DNA of 64,000 bases, taken from the NCBI RefSeq assembly GCF_014066305.1, contig NW_023501094.1, forward strand, positions 186,001 to 250,000. Reading direction: 5' to 3'. The translations under genes and the position numbers were made by a program. The notes beneath the pieces were generated by a model. The model was given only the letters and a program-made list of their open reading frames with translations. It made no database searches and was not told where the DNA came from. This stretch comes from Letharia columbiana. Taxonomy: Eukaryota > Ascomycota > Lecanoromycetes > Lecanorales > Parmeliaceae. This document shows, one piece after another, positions 11,707 through 24,925 of this stretch (position 1 is its first letter; each line of letters opens with the position of its first letter).

Positions 11707-12674
11707 ATGGACAGCCCAGAGCCCCAAGCTCAAGGCGGCGACGTCGAAACCCCAACGCAGCAGCAAGCTCGCCTTCGCCGCGAGCGACGTGAGGCCAAGA
11801 TCAAAGCCGGAGGTTCTGCACGATTAGAGAAAATCACCAACCTCTCCGGCAGACAGAATCTACCCGGTAGGCTTCATAGTATGCTTGCCCACCCCCTGAC
11901 CGATTGCTAATACTGTAGAAAGAACCTCCTCCTGGCACACTCCCCACCTCTTCGCCCTCCACGCACGGCGACCCGGAAGAAGTCGATCTCTCCACCCACC
12001 CATCCGCAAATCGTACCCCGAACTCGAACAATGGTGCTCCAACGGAAGCGGATATACGTGCGCTCCTGCGGGGCGGGGCTCCTCAGCCTGGCGCCGATGG
12101 TCAGCAACAGCAGGGGGAAGAGGATCCGATGATGAAGATGCTACAACAATTCATGGGCGGTATGCCCGGTGCTGAAGGACCAGGAGCGGAAGGAGAAGGC
12201 GGGTTGCCGCCTGGTCTGGCGGCTATGATGGGGGCCGGTGGGATGGGCATGCCTGGCACGGGTGGGACGCAGACGAAGCAGGAGGATACGTATGGGTACC
12301 TGTGGAAGATTGTGCATGCTGTCTTTGCCTTGGTACTGGGTATCTACGTTACGGCTACGTCGCACGCATTTAATGGGGATGTCTCAAGAGGTGGCGTTGC
12401 GGGAGCTGGACACGAGGGGGGTGTCAACGTATTTTGGCTATTTGCAACGGCGGAACTGGTACTGCAAAGCTCGAGGTTCTTCCTGGAGAAAGGAACCGGC
12501 AGTCAGCTGGGAGGGTGGATTGGGATTGTGGGGAACATGCTGCCGGAGCCGTGGAAGGGATATGTTAGGTTAGCAGCGAGATACAGTGGGATCTGGAGTA
12601 CGGTCGTAGAAGATGGAATGGTCGTCGTTTTTGTTCTTGGGTGTGTGGCATGGTGGAAAGGTGCGGTCGGGTAG
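11707..12674 (+). CDS. GET2: GET complex subunit Get2-like (tail-anchored protein receptor)
   Basis: ER membrane receptor subunit that, with Get1, captures Get3 loaded with a tail-anchored protein. Two exons: 11707-11866 and 11923-12674. The intron runs from GTAGGC to ...GAAAG; this acceptor is the one that keeps the reading frame. Product 303 residues. The N-terminus carries a basic helix RLRRERREAK (22-31) with the RERR motif at 25-28 that binds Get3, followed by KAGGSARLEKITNLSG, typical of fungal Get2. A Gly/Met/Pro-rich linker leads to three hydrophobic segments at about 182-199, 221-237 and 283-298, matching the three-helix membrane domain. An upstream in-frame GTG at 11689 is not needed; the ATG at 11707 is preferred. 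Its neighbour is also an ER-membrane protein, but I see no shared regulation. Confidence 0.88.
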
Positions 12675-13612
12675 GACCGTAGGAGTGGAGCCAATCAGCC
12701 GTGTATTTCCACGAGGATCAATGAATTCGACCCCGTTCTTGCTGTCATGTCACGAAGAGGCAGCAAGCTAAGGAAACCAATAGACATCCAGGACAGCCCA
12801 AATCCCGAGAGGCTGGGGGTGAACATGTAAGCCTCTTTGGGAATAGCTAAGGTACCTTAGCAATCAATAAATGGGCAAATTGGGGAGATGTATAAGAGGC
12901 AAGGCTATATCTTGGGGTGAAGGAATATCATCTCATAGATCCTTGGCATCCACGAGCCCACGGTCTGGACGATGGTGATATGCAGTTGTGAATTGTTTCC
13001 GCATTTACTATGACGGCCCATACGTGCTTCACCTATCCTATTCCTCGCTTCGAGTTTGCCGTTCAGACCCATGATTACACTCAATGCGTACCGGCATTGC
13101 CTGCCCTCCAACCCGCTCATTGCCTGTGGAACACTACTACATGAGCCTGCCTAGTCTCTTGCATCAAGAGACCTGACCTGCGCTTCCGGCTGATTCACTT
13201 GTCTTTCTTCAACAGCGTCTTTCCATAAAGTTGTGTGTCTCGTGTTAAAGTGGTGACATCTGAAGCGCTGGTTTACAGGACTGTGATGACTCGATAGTCG
13301 GCCAGAGATATTTTCAAGGGAGCAGTTGTCAGCAGAAGATGACTTTCTACCGCCTGCCAGGCTAGCGTCTAGGCTGCAGAGCTCAAGATGCTACAGGCAG
13401 TATGGAGATCACTTAACCGTAACCGAACGCCTAGACAAAGAGACTATCGAGCACCATTGTGGAGAGATCGATGTTGATGTTTCTTCGACAGTAGTCATAA
13501 ATCGGGGAGGATACCGTAGTTGCGAGTTGATTGGCTGTTACAATACCGTCAAATGCTTCTTCTTATCATACGTCGAGCGAAAATTTAAGAGCCCGACTGC
13601 CAGAGTTATTTG
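12675..13612. other. Tail-to-tail intergenic region
   Basis: About 940 bp between the stop codons of GET2 (+) and the polymerase gene (-). It should hold both 3' UTRs. Open frames here have no recognisable domain, and the frame at 13326-13793 is the antisense of polymerase sequence at its right end. No RNA gene recognised. Confidence 0.45.
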
Positions 13613-15884
13613 TCAACCGGACAAGGAATGGAAGCGCTCGTGGGCACCCATAGCGAAAGACGGCAGGGTTGCACCACATGCTTGGCACTTGTCTCCCTGG
13701 TCATTCTCATCACCCTCGCTATCCCATGCCTCATCGGCAAGAGAGCTTCCTTGCGTAGATAGGAGGGCGTGGTCGGTCCTAAGACCAGCGTGATCCGGAG
13801 GGTAATGACTGGAAATTTCACGCTCAAACTGACCAATGCCGTCTTGCTTTATCTGGCGATCCTCCGGCTCATCGTCAGAAGGCGCGACATCCACATCAGC
13901 AATCTTCCAATCCTTGAGCACATCTTCCTGTCTTCTAAGCATCCTTCCAATGTCCCTACCAGCGCTGGCCTTTCCCTCACTTGCAACCATGGACATGTTT
14001 GTTGCGCAAAGGTTGAGCAGACTGAGATTCCAGCCTGATTTTTCTGGATGTAGCTTTCGGAACAAGGGCAACACGGCTTCTTCAACAAATTTTTCGGCCA
14101 GGACGGTGATATCCTGGGCAAGACTTTGCACGAACGATGGCATGGAGCTAGATTTGGATATGCGAGTGAGGTTCCTTGAACGTGTTCCGTCAGGATTGAG
14201 AGGCGGCCGAGGGCGAGTGGAGAGTCGTAATGTATTGGGATGGGCAATCCACCTTCGGGATGCAGTGGCCTTGGTATCACGGGCAAGGCCTTCTTCTTCT
14301 CTTTCGAGGGCTATACCAATATCTCTCTCATCCACCAAAGAAGTCAGGTCCAGGCGCATTCGTTTGATGAGACTGACAGACAGCATTTTCAATTCTTTTT
14401 TGACCTGCTCAATGTCGTCTAGCCTGATGTAGCTGTCTTCCTACCCGCGGTATCAATAACGATACCCTAAGTGACATTGATCGTAGCTCACAATGCTAAT
14501 TTGCTGGGGCACTTCTTTGGCTTTCGCTACCTCCGTGTCATCGACGCCATGGAGCAAACCCCAGACCTTATCTCCCAAGTCTCGTGGGACGCCCGGACCA
14601 GCAAGCAATCGGCCCAGTGGTTCCGGTCCCATACCTTCAAGTATGCGGACATCTCGCACATGTACATTCTCCATGGTACCACCATAGACAAGGCCAGCAT
14701 CAAAGGCCGCTGGACGTCCTAACACGTGTTTTCTGATCTTTTGAGCAATTTTGAAGCCACTTGATGATTCCGGAGTCAGCATTACTGTTTCGGAAGGGAA
14801 TCTGGGTCCAAAGACATGTCTTAGGAGCAGAGAACTCTTGAGACACGCCTGATGACTCATAAGACAGCATGAATAGGGAAGAATTGCCTCGGAAAGTATA
14901 ACGTACATGCCGGGTATTTTACCAATGTCATGACCGTCAATGAAATCAATCACATTGCTCCTACCATCTCTATGATCAGGGTTATAGGGCGGAAGAAGAG
15001 TCGTCTGACCCTTTGGCTTATTGAGATTGCCTACCAATTTTGATATGAGCTTGTTGGTGCCGATGCCGACTGTACAAGTGTAACCCTGTTGCTCCTCCAA
15101 TTGGTACCTCAAGTGCCAAGCAAGATAAGATCCGAGACGCAGACGGAGCAAAAGATCGACTGATTCATTGGAAGAAGAATTATTTGCGGAGACAATCCCG
15201 GATGCTGGAATCGTTGAAGCTGCAGGGAAGGTATGACCAAATACGCGCGATGCATCAAACGGGAAACCAACGGTTGGATCATTATGATCCAGGTGAAAGA
15301 AAGAAGTGGTCAAGTCATTGTGATTGAGAAGGGCAGAGTTGTAGTCGACAAGATCAGTGACATCCATAAAAACCTGCTCTGACTCAGCCATGGTGTACAC
15401 GACGCCGCTCTTTGTCATTGTCGAGAGGCTTACTTCGTCGAAGCCGAGCCTCTCGACCTTATTACTCCAACTGTAGCCTCTCAAGAAATTGTAGTTATCT
15501 TTGGATGCATTCCGGAAGCGAGTCAAGTCTTCGCCGAGGACTAGTATCATATCGGGGCACATTTTCTTGGCTTCCTGCACAAGCTGTAGCTTGTAAAGGC
15601 CTCTTCGTCGAGCTTCATAGTTGCAGGTGACGATGATTTGCTTCTGTTGTACAGCCAGGGGCAGAAATTTCCAAGCCGGATTTCCTTCCTTTTCGAAGAC
15701 AGCGGCATAGAAGCAATCTTGATCCTATCAGTTAGCATTGAAGAAAGGGCACCTTGTTCTTCTTACGGACCATAGTCCTGTCACAGAGATGAGCCACAGG
15801 ACAGGGAGTGCCAGCCCTGAGGCCATCAATTTGGCTTACGAAATGGATGATGACTCTCCCATCGCGCCTCTTAGGAGTCTGCAT
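13613..15884 (-). CDS. Y-family DNA polymerase iota-like, with C-terminal ubiquitin-binding zinc finger
   Basis: Translesion DNA polymerase acting in the nucleus at stalled forks. Exons on the minus strand: 15884-15840, 15724-14907, 14759-14492 and 14440-13613. Introns are 15839-15725, 14906-14760 and 14491-14441, all GT-AG with matching phases; product 652 residues. Motifs: metal-binding FDQDCFYAAVFE from residue 15 (D16, D18); VTCNYEARRRGL, typical of polymerase iota/eta; the palm motif ERLGFDEV with D111 and E112; a helix-hairpin-helix region GKIPG then IGFKIAQKIRKHVLGRP, rebuilt across intron 2; and a little-finger region continuing into exon 4. The last 25 residues hold C629-x2-C632-x11-H644-x3-H648, a UBZ-type finger. 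All catalytic residues seen are intact. The ATG at 15884 is the only one in frame after a stop. Animal polymerase iota uses UBM helices instead, so the finger resembles polymerase eta. Confidence 0.88.
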
Positions 15885-16069
15885 GATGATCGTGATACCG
15901 TCAGCTTCAAGGTCAGAAAATTCTATCCTTGGCAACCTGACTCATGCCCGAGAGTCAGAAGCTATTTTTTTTTGGACTGGGGGGAGGAAGAACTCATGCT
16001 TGGCCTCGGAGATTATACCTATCTTACGGAGGTTGCCACCGAAAGTCCTGAACATTAGGGTAAGGGTTT
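15885..16069. other. Upstream region of the polymerase gene, ends in low-quality DNA
   Basis: Short promoter-side stretch of the polymerase gene before the homopolymer block. A stop in the polymerase frame lies just upstream of the start ATG. Nothing else is recognisable. Confidence 0.4.
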
Positions 16070-16269
16070 AAAACCCCCTGCATTTTTTAAAAAAAAATAA
16101 AAAAAAAAATATGAAAAAAAAAAAAAAAAAAAATAGGCCCCCCCACCAAAAAACCCCCCCAAAAAAAAATTTTTTTTTTTTTTAATAAACCCCCACAAAA
16201 AAAAAAAAAAAAAAAAAAAAATAAAAAAAAAAAAAATTTTTTAAATAAAAATAAATTAATAAATTAATT

Positions 16270-16302
<33 letters not shown>

Positions 16303-16328
16303 TTTTTTTTTTTTTATTTTTTACTTTT
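16070..16328. other. Homopolymer block, likely assembly artefact or gap fill
   Basis: About 260 bp made almost only of long runs of A, T and C (runs of 10 to over 20), with nothing resembling fungal sequence or RIP product. It replaces the first ~20 bp expected of the following LTR, which can be compared with its partner at 26223. Most likely low-quality read consensus. Physical linkage of the gene region to the transposon region therefore rests on this unsafe join. Confidence 0.75.
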
Positions 16329-16470
16329 ACCACTCAGCCCTATGGCCTAGTGCCTTGGCGGAGGCATCCCCTACCATATCATGCCTCCTTCCCACCTACA
16401 TAGTTCGGTAGCCTTATTATCCTCGTTCTACCTCACCCATACTGGTATCGCACCTATACTAGTCCTGACA
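16329..16470 (+). repeat. Left LTR (truncated by homopolymer block)
   Basis: Matches 26246-26387 over its whole length. About 13 differences, every one C in this copy versus T, or G versus A, in the right copy. Ends AGTCCTGACA, a proper retroviral-type CA end. First ~23 bp missing. Confidence 0.8.
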
Positions 16471-17803
16471 TTATAATAAAGCTCCTTCGTACACCCCCCG
16501 GCGAAGAGAATTGACGGGTTTTCACTTTCTGCTCGAAGCAAGCGACCGAGCCTGATAAAGAAAACGCTGGGTATTTCTACCATACAGAAGCCCCACCACA
16601 CATACAAATCACAAACCACCTACATCATTCGAAAGAACCTATATCAGACAACCTACATTATCAACGGTAGCCTAATCCATCAAAAAACGAGTTCCCTACA
16701 TCGAATACAAGAAATTCGTCTCCGCTTCGTTCCCCGCAAAAAATCTATAACGAATAGCAAACTACCGGCGGACTTCCTACCATTCGAAAGGACACTATTT
16801 AGAGTACTCATAGTCTTTACGGCGACTTGATCGGTCAAGAAACGAGTGTTGCAGAACCCCGCGAAGAAACAAAATTTCAACACTCAATACAGAGATCTCT
16901 CCATTCCACTCGACAAAGACACTATTCGATATTGCAATAAACCTCCACGGGGAAGCCCAGCCAAAATCGCCATTTTTACGCCTATCTTCTCCGCTCCGTT
17001 CTTACCTACATTCAACACATCATGAATTCCTCAAATTCTCACTCAATTCCACCTACATCAACACCAAGATACCTCCCTCCGCATCGCCGATCACCTACAT
17101 ACCGCGGCTATCCCTACCTTACGTACGACGACCTACATGCGAGATATTCGCCTCCAAATTCGCCACAACTTCGTATGCCACGTATACAGCGATCTCTATC
17201 TGCTAAGGACCTTTATCAGCGATATCGAGAGACATCAAGTCATCCGAAGGAGAGGCGTAGCCAAAATCCGCCTGGCATCCCAGCTTCTTCTCCTTCGCAG
17301 GAGTTGCCAGGGCAACAAAGAGAGACACAGGCCCAAAACTCGGCTGGCATCTCTACCCTTCCACCCCCATCCCCACCTTCACCCAAACCACGAGATTTCG
17401 AAGCACTAAGAGCAAATCGACCAATCTCGCCACAGCCAGTCAGACAGCCACTTAGCCCAAGGCTGCCAGATCCACCTATCTTCACGGGCACTAATTCAAT
17501 ACTATTCGATGACTGGAAAATGAGAATTCAAGACAAGCTTACCCACAATGGTGATTATTTCCTCACCGATACCTTCAAAATTACCTACGTTATAGTGAGA
17601 CTTAGAGAGGAAGCCAGTTAGCACGTGTCTATCAGACGACGATATCGCTCATACTCTACAGTCGATAATCTTCTAGATCATTTAAGCAACGTGTATAAGA
17701 TACCCTTATCCGTTCTTAGAAGAACCTATTAATATACTTATAACAAAATAAGTTAAGGAAGTTAATTATTTCTCAAATTCTACGATAATCTTATTAAGTA
17801 TAT

Positions 17804-18078
17804 TATAAGGGCGTAGTCTACTAACGATTAACTAGCGAATATAGGCTATAAAAGACGTAGTATCGTTATAAAGTTTAATAGTATATTTAATAGTAGAACT
17901 AATCTCTAAGAAATACTAAAACTCTAAGATATACGAAGTAGACCTATATTCGCTAAGCCCCTAGACATACGAGATACGTTATTAAAATTAGATTCTAAAA
18001 GGGACTCTAATATAGTATATATGATATCGACGTCTTAATATAAGTAGCGTTAAGGCCTATAACGTATTAGGTCTAATA
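17804..18078 (-). repeat. Gypsy copy A LTR (3' LTR in coding sense)
   Basis: 275 bp, from TATAAGGGCGTAG to GGTCTAATA on the plus strand. Same length as 24651-24925, and same sequence apart from transitions. Preceded by the target copy TATAT at 17799-17803. Confidence 0.9.
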
Positions 18079-21000
18079 ATTATCTTCTCTTCTAGACTCT
18101 AATTTCTAGACGTCTAAGTAAAGATAGAACGCTTATTAAAAAATCTTTAAACTCTAATAGAGAAATAAGAGAAAAGAGTTAATTTATTAAGATTATAATA
18201 TTATTCTAATAACGTAATAGAACTAACTCTTACGCGCCGTAGACGCGTTACTAATATATTATATAATAATATTAATATTATCTTCGAGAATAATATCGCT
18301 TTTATAATATTAATTAATAATAATCTATAGTAAGTCGACGCGCTTAGTATTAGCGTTTTTATAGCGCTAGTTAATAGCCTCTATAGCGAATAATATTAGA
18401 TTTAGAAACTTATAATAAAATCTCGAAAATCTAGTAAATAAAAGAAGAGAGAAGAGTTTTTCTATAAGTAACGTTATTTTTATAGCGTATTGCGTTTATA
18501 GCGAAGTAATATAATAATAATCTTTATTATAGAGATTCGAAGGGAGTAATTAATAGAGCGACGCGTTCGCGATAATATTCTCGATTATTAATTAATAATA
18601 GTAGAAATAATAATAATAGCTAGACGACGCGGTCTAATAGATAGTAGTAAAATATTATTACATTACTACTATTTACGTTACTAAGTACTATTTACTAATA
18701 ATAGCGCTACGATAAAGAATATAAAAATCTCTTTCGAATTATTTATTTTTATTCTTTATAACTTCTAACGTCTCTCTTATAAGTACTTACTCTAGCGTTA
18801 TAATATCGATATTAATACTAATATAAGTATAGTATATCTTATTATATTAGTAGTCTACTTCTCTTTATCGTAAGTATCTTATTATTATTAATTATATCGA
18901 TACGTAGATTAATAATTCTATAGTACTCTTTTTTAATAATAATAATAACTTTAATAGTAAGTATATAGTTATTTTATAGGCGCGACTACTAATCCTTAAC
19001 TATTCTTATTACTATCGCTTCGTATATATATCTATTAATAAATTCTAATATCTAATTTACTATATAGAACTTACTTTTATTAAAATAATAATTTATATAT
19101 TTAAAATAAGTCTTCTCTCTATAATAACTATAAGATCGAAAGACGTAGTATTAGTCGCTATATTAAAATCCCTCTATATCTTTAGATATAGATAAGAAAA
19201 TTAATATAACGCTATCGCTATACTAGATAATCTTAAAAGTTATCTTATTAATAGACTAAGCTTAATAAAAAGATTATTTAATAGTATAAATTATAGAAAT
19301 ATATAATAGCGATAGCTTTAATTATCTTTATTATAATTATAGATTTCTAAGACTAGCTTATAGCGATATATAAGTATATAGAGAAATTAAAGAGAATAAA
19401 TGAGTTACTAAAGAAGAAGCTTAAGAGTCTTTATCGATATACGGCGAACGTTAATAGATATTAATACGAAGACTATACTTTAATTATCTTCTTATTAAAG
19501 AACTAAATTAATAAACTCGACTCGAGATCTAATATTAAGATAATAAAAAATATTTAAATAATAATCTTTTTTTAGTAGTAGCGCTAATATAAGATCTCTA
19601 GATAGTTCTTTAATAGCTATTCTAGATAAAAATACGTCTATATTAATAATATATATTCTAATATAATAAATCTTCTTTATAGTAGAGTTTAGTAGATAAT
19701 TAAATAATATAATTATTTTATTAATCTATATCTTAATAATAGTAAATATAGAGGAATACGCGCGTAGTATAAATATTATCTAAAAATATATCTAATCTAG
19801 TCGATAATTATATTTAATTTTATCGTCTTCGCTTACTCGCCGTTAATTTATATAATTAATTAAGCTCTTTAATAATAAGAGACTTATTATTTATTACTTA
19901 ATGCTTTCGTTTACTATTCGCCTACTTATAGACTTAAATTAGCTCGCTAATACTAATAAGTTTATTATCTAATAGCTATTAATTATACTTTTCGTCTTAA
20001 TTAATTTATTTAACTTTATATTAAACGCCTTTCTTATATTTAATCTTATTAATAATTTCTTTAATCTTCTAAAGCTTATTGTTATTAATAAGATCGAGAG
20101 TCTATATAAAGACTTTCGCTATATTATTATAATCGCGAAGATAATAAGACTTAAATAATAATATATAAAAGATATTATAAATTCTATACGTCGAGAATAG
20201 AAGTAGACGATATATCTACGTCTCTATCTTATTTATAATCTAAAATAGTCTTATAAATTTATAAGATAACTTTTTATTTAGATATTTCTACTTTAGATTC
20301 TTAGTCGCTAGTATTATCAAATTATCTACTTTATAGCTTTAAGATTAATATATTTTATTATAATACTTAAACTAAGCCGTAACCGCGCTACGAAAATACT
20401 CTACTATCTTATTTCTTAATACTTATAACTTCTTTATCCTATTATTTATAGCGAGTATCTCCCCCTCGATAAAATTATTCTTAATCTCCTAACGAATTTT
20501 AGAATAATATTTATATATTAGAAAGAATAATATTATTTCGATAAAGAAATATCAATTATTTATATAAGCGAACTCTACTATTAATAGTTATTTTATTTAA
20601 ATATTTTATTTATCATTAGTAAATACGCGTAAAAAATATTCTAGTATCTAATTTTATCGCTTAATCTATCTATCGATTTACGAGTAAAAGACGATACTTA
20701 GATATCGCTTAATTTTAAAATAAAAGTAAATAGCGAATTAGAAGCTATTAGTAAATATAGAATCTTTATTACTAATAATATCATTTAATATATTATAGCG
20801 ATATACTATTTCGAAATAAAATACTTTTATTAGCTAAGCGATATCGATTATAATAGATATAGAAATATATCTTATTATTTTTATAAATCGATTTATTATA
20901 ACTAGAATAGTATCGTAGATAATATTCTTATACTTACTCGCTAATAAGTCGATAATAAAGTCTATAAAAATTTTCTTTTATAGCTTAATAGCGATAAGAA

Positions 21001-24000
21001 GCGAGCTTAACTCGCTATATAGACGATATCGCGAAGCTTTAATTTACTAATAAACGTTATATATCTTAATATAATCGATAACTTACTTTAGACTTTTATT
21101 TTAATAATATTTATAAGTAAGTAGCTTATATATCTTCGTAGCGCTAAAATATCTTAATAATAAATCATTATAGCATTTACTAATAAGCTCTTTTCTTAAG
21201 ATCTTATCTCTAGAGATATAAAGGCGACTATTATATCTTAATAGTTTCTTAAAATTTAAGATCTATATTTAACTATATATATAACGCTTAATTACTAGCT
21301 TATTAATATTAGTTTAAAAAGAGCTCATTTAATTATTATAAGCTTATAAATCTCGAATTAATATTTTTATTAGTCTTTAAAGTACGTTATAAGTAATCTC
21401 TTATACGATCTTAGACTCTCTTCTAGAAATAACTATCTAAACGCCGACAATACGAAATACGAGCGTTATCGCCGTTATAATCTCCTTATCTCTTTATAAC
21501 TACTCGTTACTAATTTAAAGTATAAATTTATTCTATAATATCGATAAAAGTTTAATATTTAATAACGAAGTTCTCTTATAATTAAGACGTCGCGATAGCG
21601 AGTTAATAAAATTTAATTTATTTATTTAATAAAAAATTTTAAAGTTATAAGTAGCTAACTTTAGCGCCTAACGAGCTTATCTAAAATTTAATTTCTTCTA
21701 CTTTATAAAGTCTCTAAGATTATTATAATTTATTAGAATTTTAATATAAAATATACTATCTTCTAGATAATAACGTTATTACTTTATAAATACTATAATA
21801 ATAAATAGCTCTTAATTATAAATCTTATAGTTTTACTCTATATAAATTATTTTTCTAAATTAGAATATTACTAGTCGTTAGTAATTATTCTTATTCGATT
21901 ATAAAAGTATAATTCTTATATCGAAGTTGAAAGCGTCGATTTTAAGATATAGCTTTAAATTTAAATCGTAGTAATATAGAAATGACGTGGTTATAAAAGT
22001 ACTTTGAAGCTATTAAAATGTTAGCTTCGCGTTATCTATTTACTCTAACAATTTAGATTTTTTATTATTTTTACTTTCTTTAAGTAAGTTAGTAAGTAAC
22101 GCTACTATATTAAAATAATTATAAATAAATTACTAATAGAAATTAGTAAAGTCTAAAAAGACTTATATATTTTAATAACTTTTTAATTTTAATTACTTTT
22201 TAATAATAGCGATACGTTTTTAATCTATTACGATATCTTCGATAGATATAATAAACTCTAGAAACTTAATTCGTTCGATATAGAATTAATACTTCTTTAG
22301 ATTAGCGTATAGTTGAAACTAATATAAACGCTTAAGCACTTACTTAATATACTATTAATACTTCGCTAAATTAGTACTATAAATTAAAATATTATTTAAA
22401 TATATTATATATATTATATTTACTAGACCTATAAAAACTCTATTAATATATACTTAAAAAGTTATTAATATATTAGCGAGTTTAAAAGATATAATTAAAT
22501 ATTCGAAGTAGCCGTAATAACTGCGGAACGCTATTTTCCACTTATTATCTTCTTTAATTCGAATTTAATAATAGATATTCTTAAGATTTAGCTTTATAAA
22601 GACTTTAGCTCTATATAAGCGATTTAGAGTCTTAATAATTAGAAATAACAAATATCGATTTTTAATAGTTATCGCGTTTAGGCTTCGATAATTAACGTAA
22701 AAATAAAGCCCTTTATTCTTTTTAAGAATAAAAAGAATTAATATTTTAACTAAGAAAGTCGAATAGCGGATTTAATTTTTCTAAAGAGAGTTCTTTAGAT
22801 AGCGCTATAACTTCGCTAATTTTATTTAAAATAAATTATATAAGAGGCTATATAGCGGCTTTTTATCGCTTTTAATCTTAATAATATAATCTCCCTACTT
22901 AAGCGTAGATAAGATCTTTACTTTTTTATTAAAAAAAATATTATTAAACTCTAATAACTTCTAAGAGAGTTTTAGATTACGCTTATTTTTCAATTCGCTT
23001 CGCGCTATCGCGACGTATACGATTATAAATATATTTAGCTTCTATTTAATAATTCGAGTAAATTTAGTTAATTCTTTAATCTATAATTTACTAGCGTTAA
23101 CTTTAAATTATTATTACTTTATCGTTAAGTCTAATAATACTTATAATTAACTTAGCTTAGATATATCTAATATAATATTAAAGTCTTTTTAATTAATAAT
23201 ATAAAAAAATATATTATACTTTCTATTTTAACTTTAACTATTTACTAACTAGTAGTTTAGCTAATACGCGCTATAATAATATATACTTTAATTACTTAAC
23301 GCTTCTAATTATAATAAAATAACGTCGTAAGATTTTAAATTTTATTAAATTACGAACTTTTATAAAATTAAATTAATATACGCTTTAGTGTCGAGTAGAG
23401 TAATAAGTTATCTCTATTTACTCTAAAGCTTTATTTACCCCTTTATAAGAATAAAAGAAATTATTTTTATTAATCGTTATTCTTATTTTACTTCTAAGAC
23501 GATTACGAGATCTAATCTTTTTTTATTAACACTACGCCGATATAGACTATAGACGATTTATCAAGATCTAAATACTTAGATATTTAATAACCTTATTTAT
23601 TATAATAAAAATAACTATTCTTTTTATAGTTAGAGTTAAAGGATTTAGCTTTACGCTTTATATTATTATCTTAGATACGCGCTATATAAGCGCTATTATT
23701 TAAAACTAATTTAGACTTCGAAATTCGATTCTCTAAAGATTTATTCTTAGTAAACCCTTTTAAAGACTTCGAATAGAAACCGTTATCGAAGTATATACGT
23801 TTTAAAATCTTTTTCTATATAATAGTCTAGATAAGAATTTCTTTTCGTTATTTCGATATACTATTAATATTTAGAATTTTATTCTTAAGCTCTAATCTAA
23901 GCTTAGCTAAAAAGAAATTAGTTTAATATTTCTTAGAAAATAAGATTATATAAGTCTCTAGCTTCTCTAAATAGATCTTAAAAATAGATATCTTCTAATT

Positions 24001-24650
24001 AAAGCGTTATTTAATCTTCTTTTACTTTTCATAGATAAGGAAATAACGATTTATTAAATTCGCCACTAAATTAAATAGAAATTACTTAAAGAATTTGAAA
24101 GTTATACTCTCTAGACTATAGATTTAATAATATCTATATTATTAAATATTAGAGTTATCTTCTAAAGATTATATATAATAAATAATCCTTAATTAATTAA
24201 TAGTAAAATATTTAGAACTTATAAGAAACTTAATTTTAACTTCGCGGAATTAGCGTAGATACTCTTTCTTACTAATATTCTTATAAGAATATATTCTTTT
24301 AGAGCGAAGTGTTTTCGTTTTAATTAATATATTCGCTAGAGATGCGATAATAATTAATATAGATAGATCTTCGCTAGTTATAAACGATAAGCTAGCGTTA
24401 TAAAGCTCGTAATTATAAGCCTCTAATATAGCTAATTCTTATTCTTATTTTAAGCGACGATTTTCGACCTTAGCGACTATAAGATATTCTTCTATAATAA
24501 GATCTTTTACTAATAAAAAATTCTCGAACTTATTATCGACGCTATAATGGCTCTCGATATTATCTTCATTTTTTATTATATAATTTAAAGATAAACTCGA
24601 TATCGTAATAATAATAAATCTTTTTCTTTAAAAGATAGAGAGATTAGAAT

Positions 24651-24925
24651 TATAAGGGCGTAGTCTATTAACGATTAGCTAGTAAATATAAGCTATAAAA
24701 GATATAATATCGTTATAAAATTTAATAATATATTTAATAGTAGAACTAATCTCTAAGAAATACTAAAACTCTAAGATATATAAAGTAAATCTATATTCGC
24801 TAAGTCCCTAGATATACGAGATATATTATTAAAACTGAATTCTAAAAGAAACTCTAATATAGTATATATAATATCGGCGCCTTAACGTAAGTAGCGTTAA
24901 GGCCCATAACGTATTAGATCTAATA
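24651..24925 (-). repeat. Gypsy copy A LTR (5' LTR in coding sense)
   Basis: 275 bp from TATAAGGGCG to GATCTAATA, followed by the target copy TATAT at 24926-24930. Differences from the other LTR are transitions. Confidence 0.9.

Larger units (their letters stand above)
17804..24925 (-). mobile_element. Ty3/gypsy chromodomain retrotransposon, copy A
   Basis: 7122 bp, flanked by identical 275-bp-long LTRs (17804-18078 and 24651-24925) and by a perfect 5-bp target duplication TATAT (17799-17803 and 24926-24930). Coding direction is minus: read that way the LTR runs from TATTAG.. to ..CTTATA, fitting TG...CA after RIP. Order along the minus strand: gag (about 24.5-23.5 kb), protease, reverse transcriptase (about 22.7-22.3 kb), RNase H, integrase and chromodomain (about 20.1-19.9 kb), then about 1.8 kb without a known domain. 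Every frame is full of stops and CpA/TpG are almost absent. It collinearly matches copy B (32579-55369), which is what exposes the insertion in copy B. Confidence 0.88.

Noticed and set aside
13836..14432. 198-codon plus-strand open frame
   Set aside because: Antisense of polymerase exon 4, whose splice phases and zinc finger are well supported.
16056..16069. TTAGGGTAAGGG string beside the homopolymer block, possible telomere remnant
   Set aside because: Only one true TTAGGG unit followed by a variant, directly at low-quality sequence. No array.
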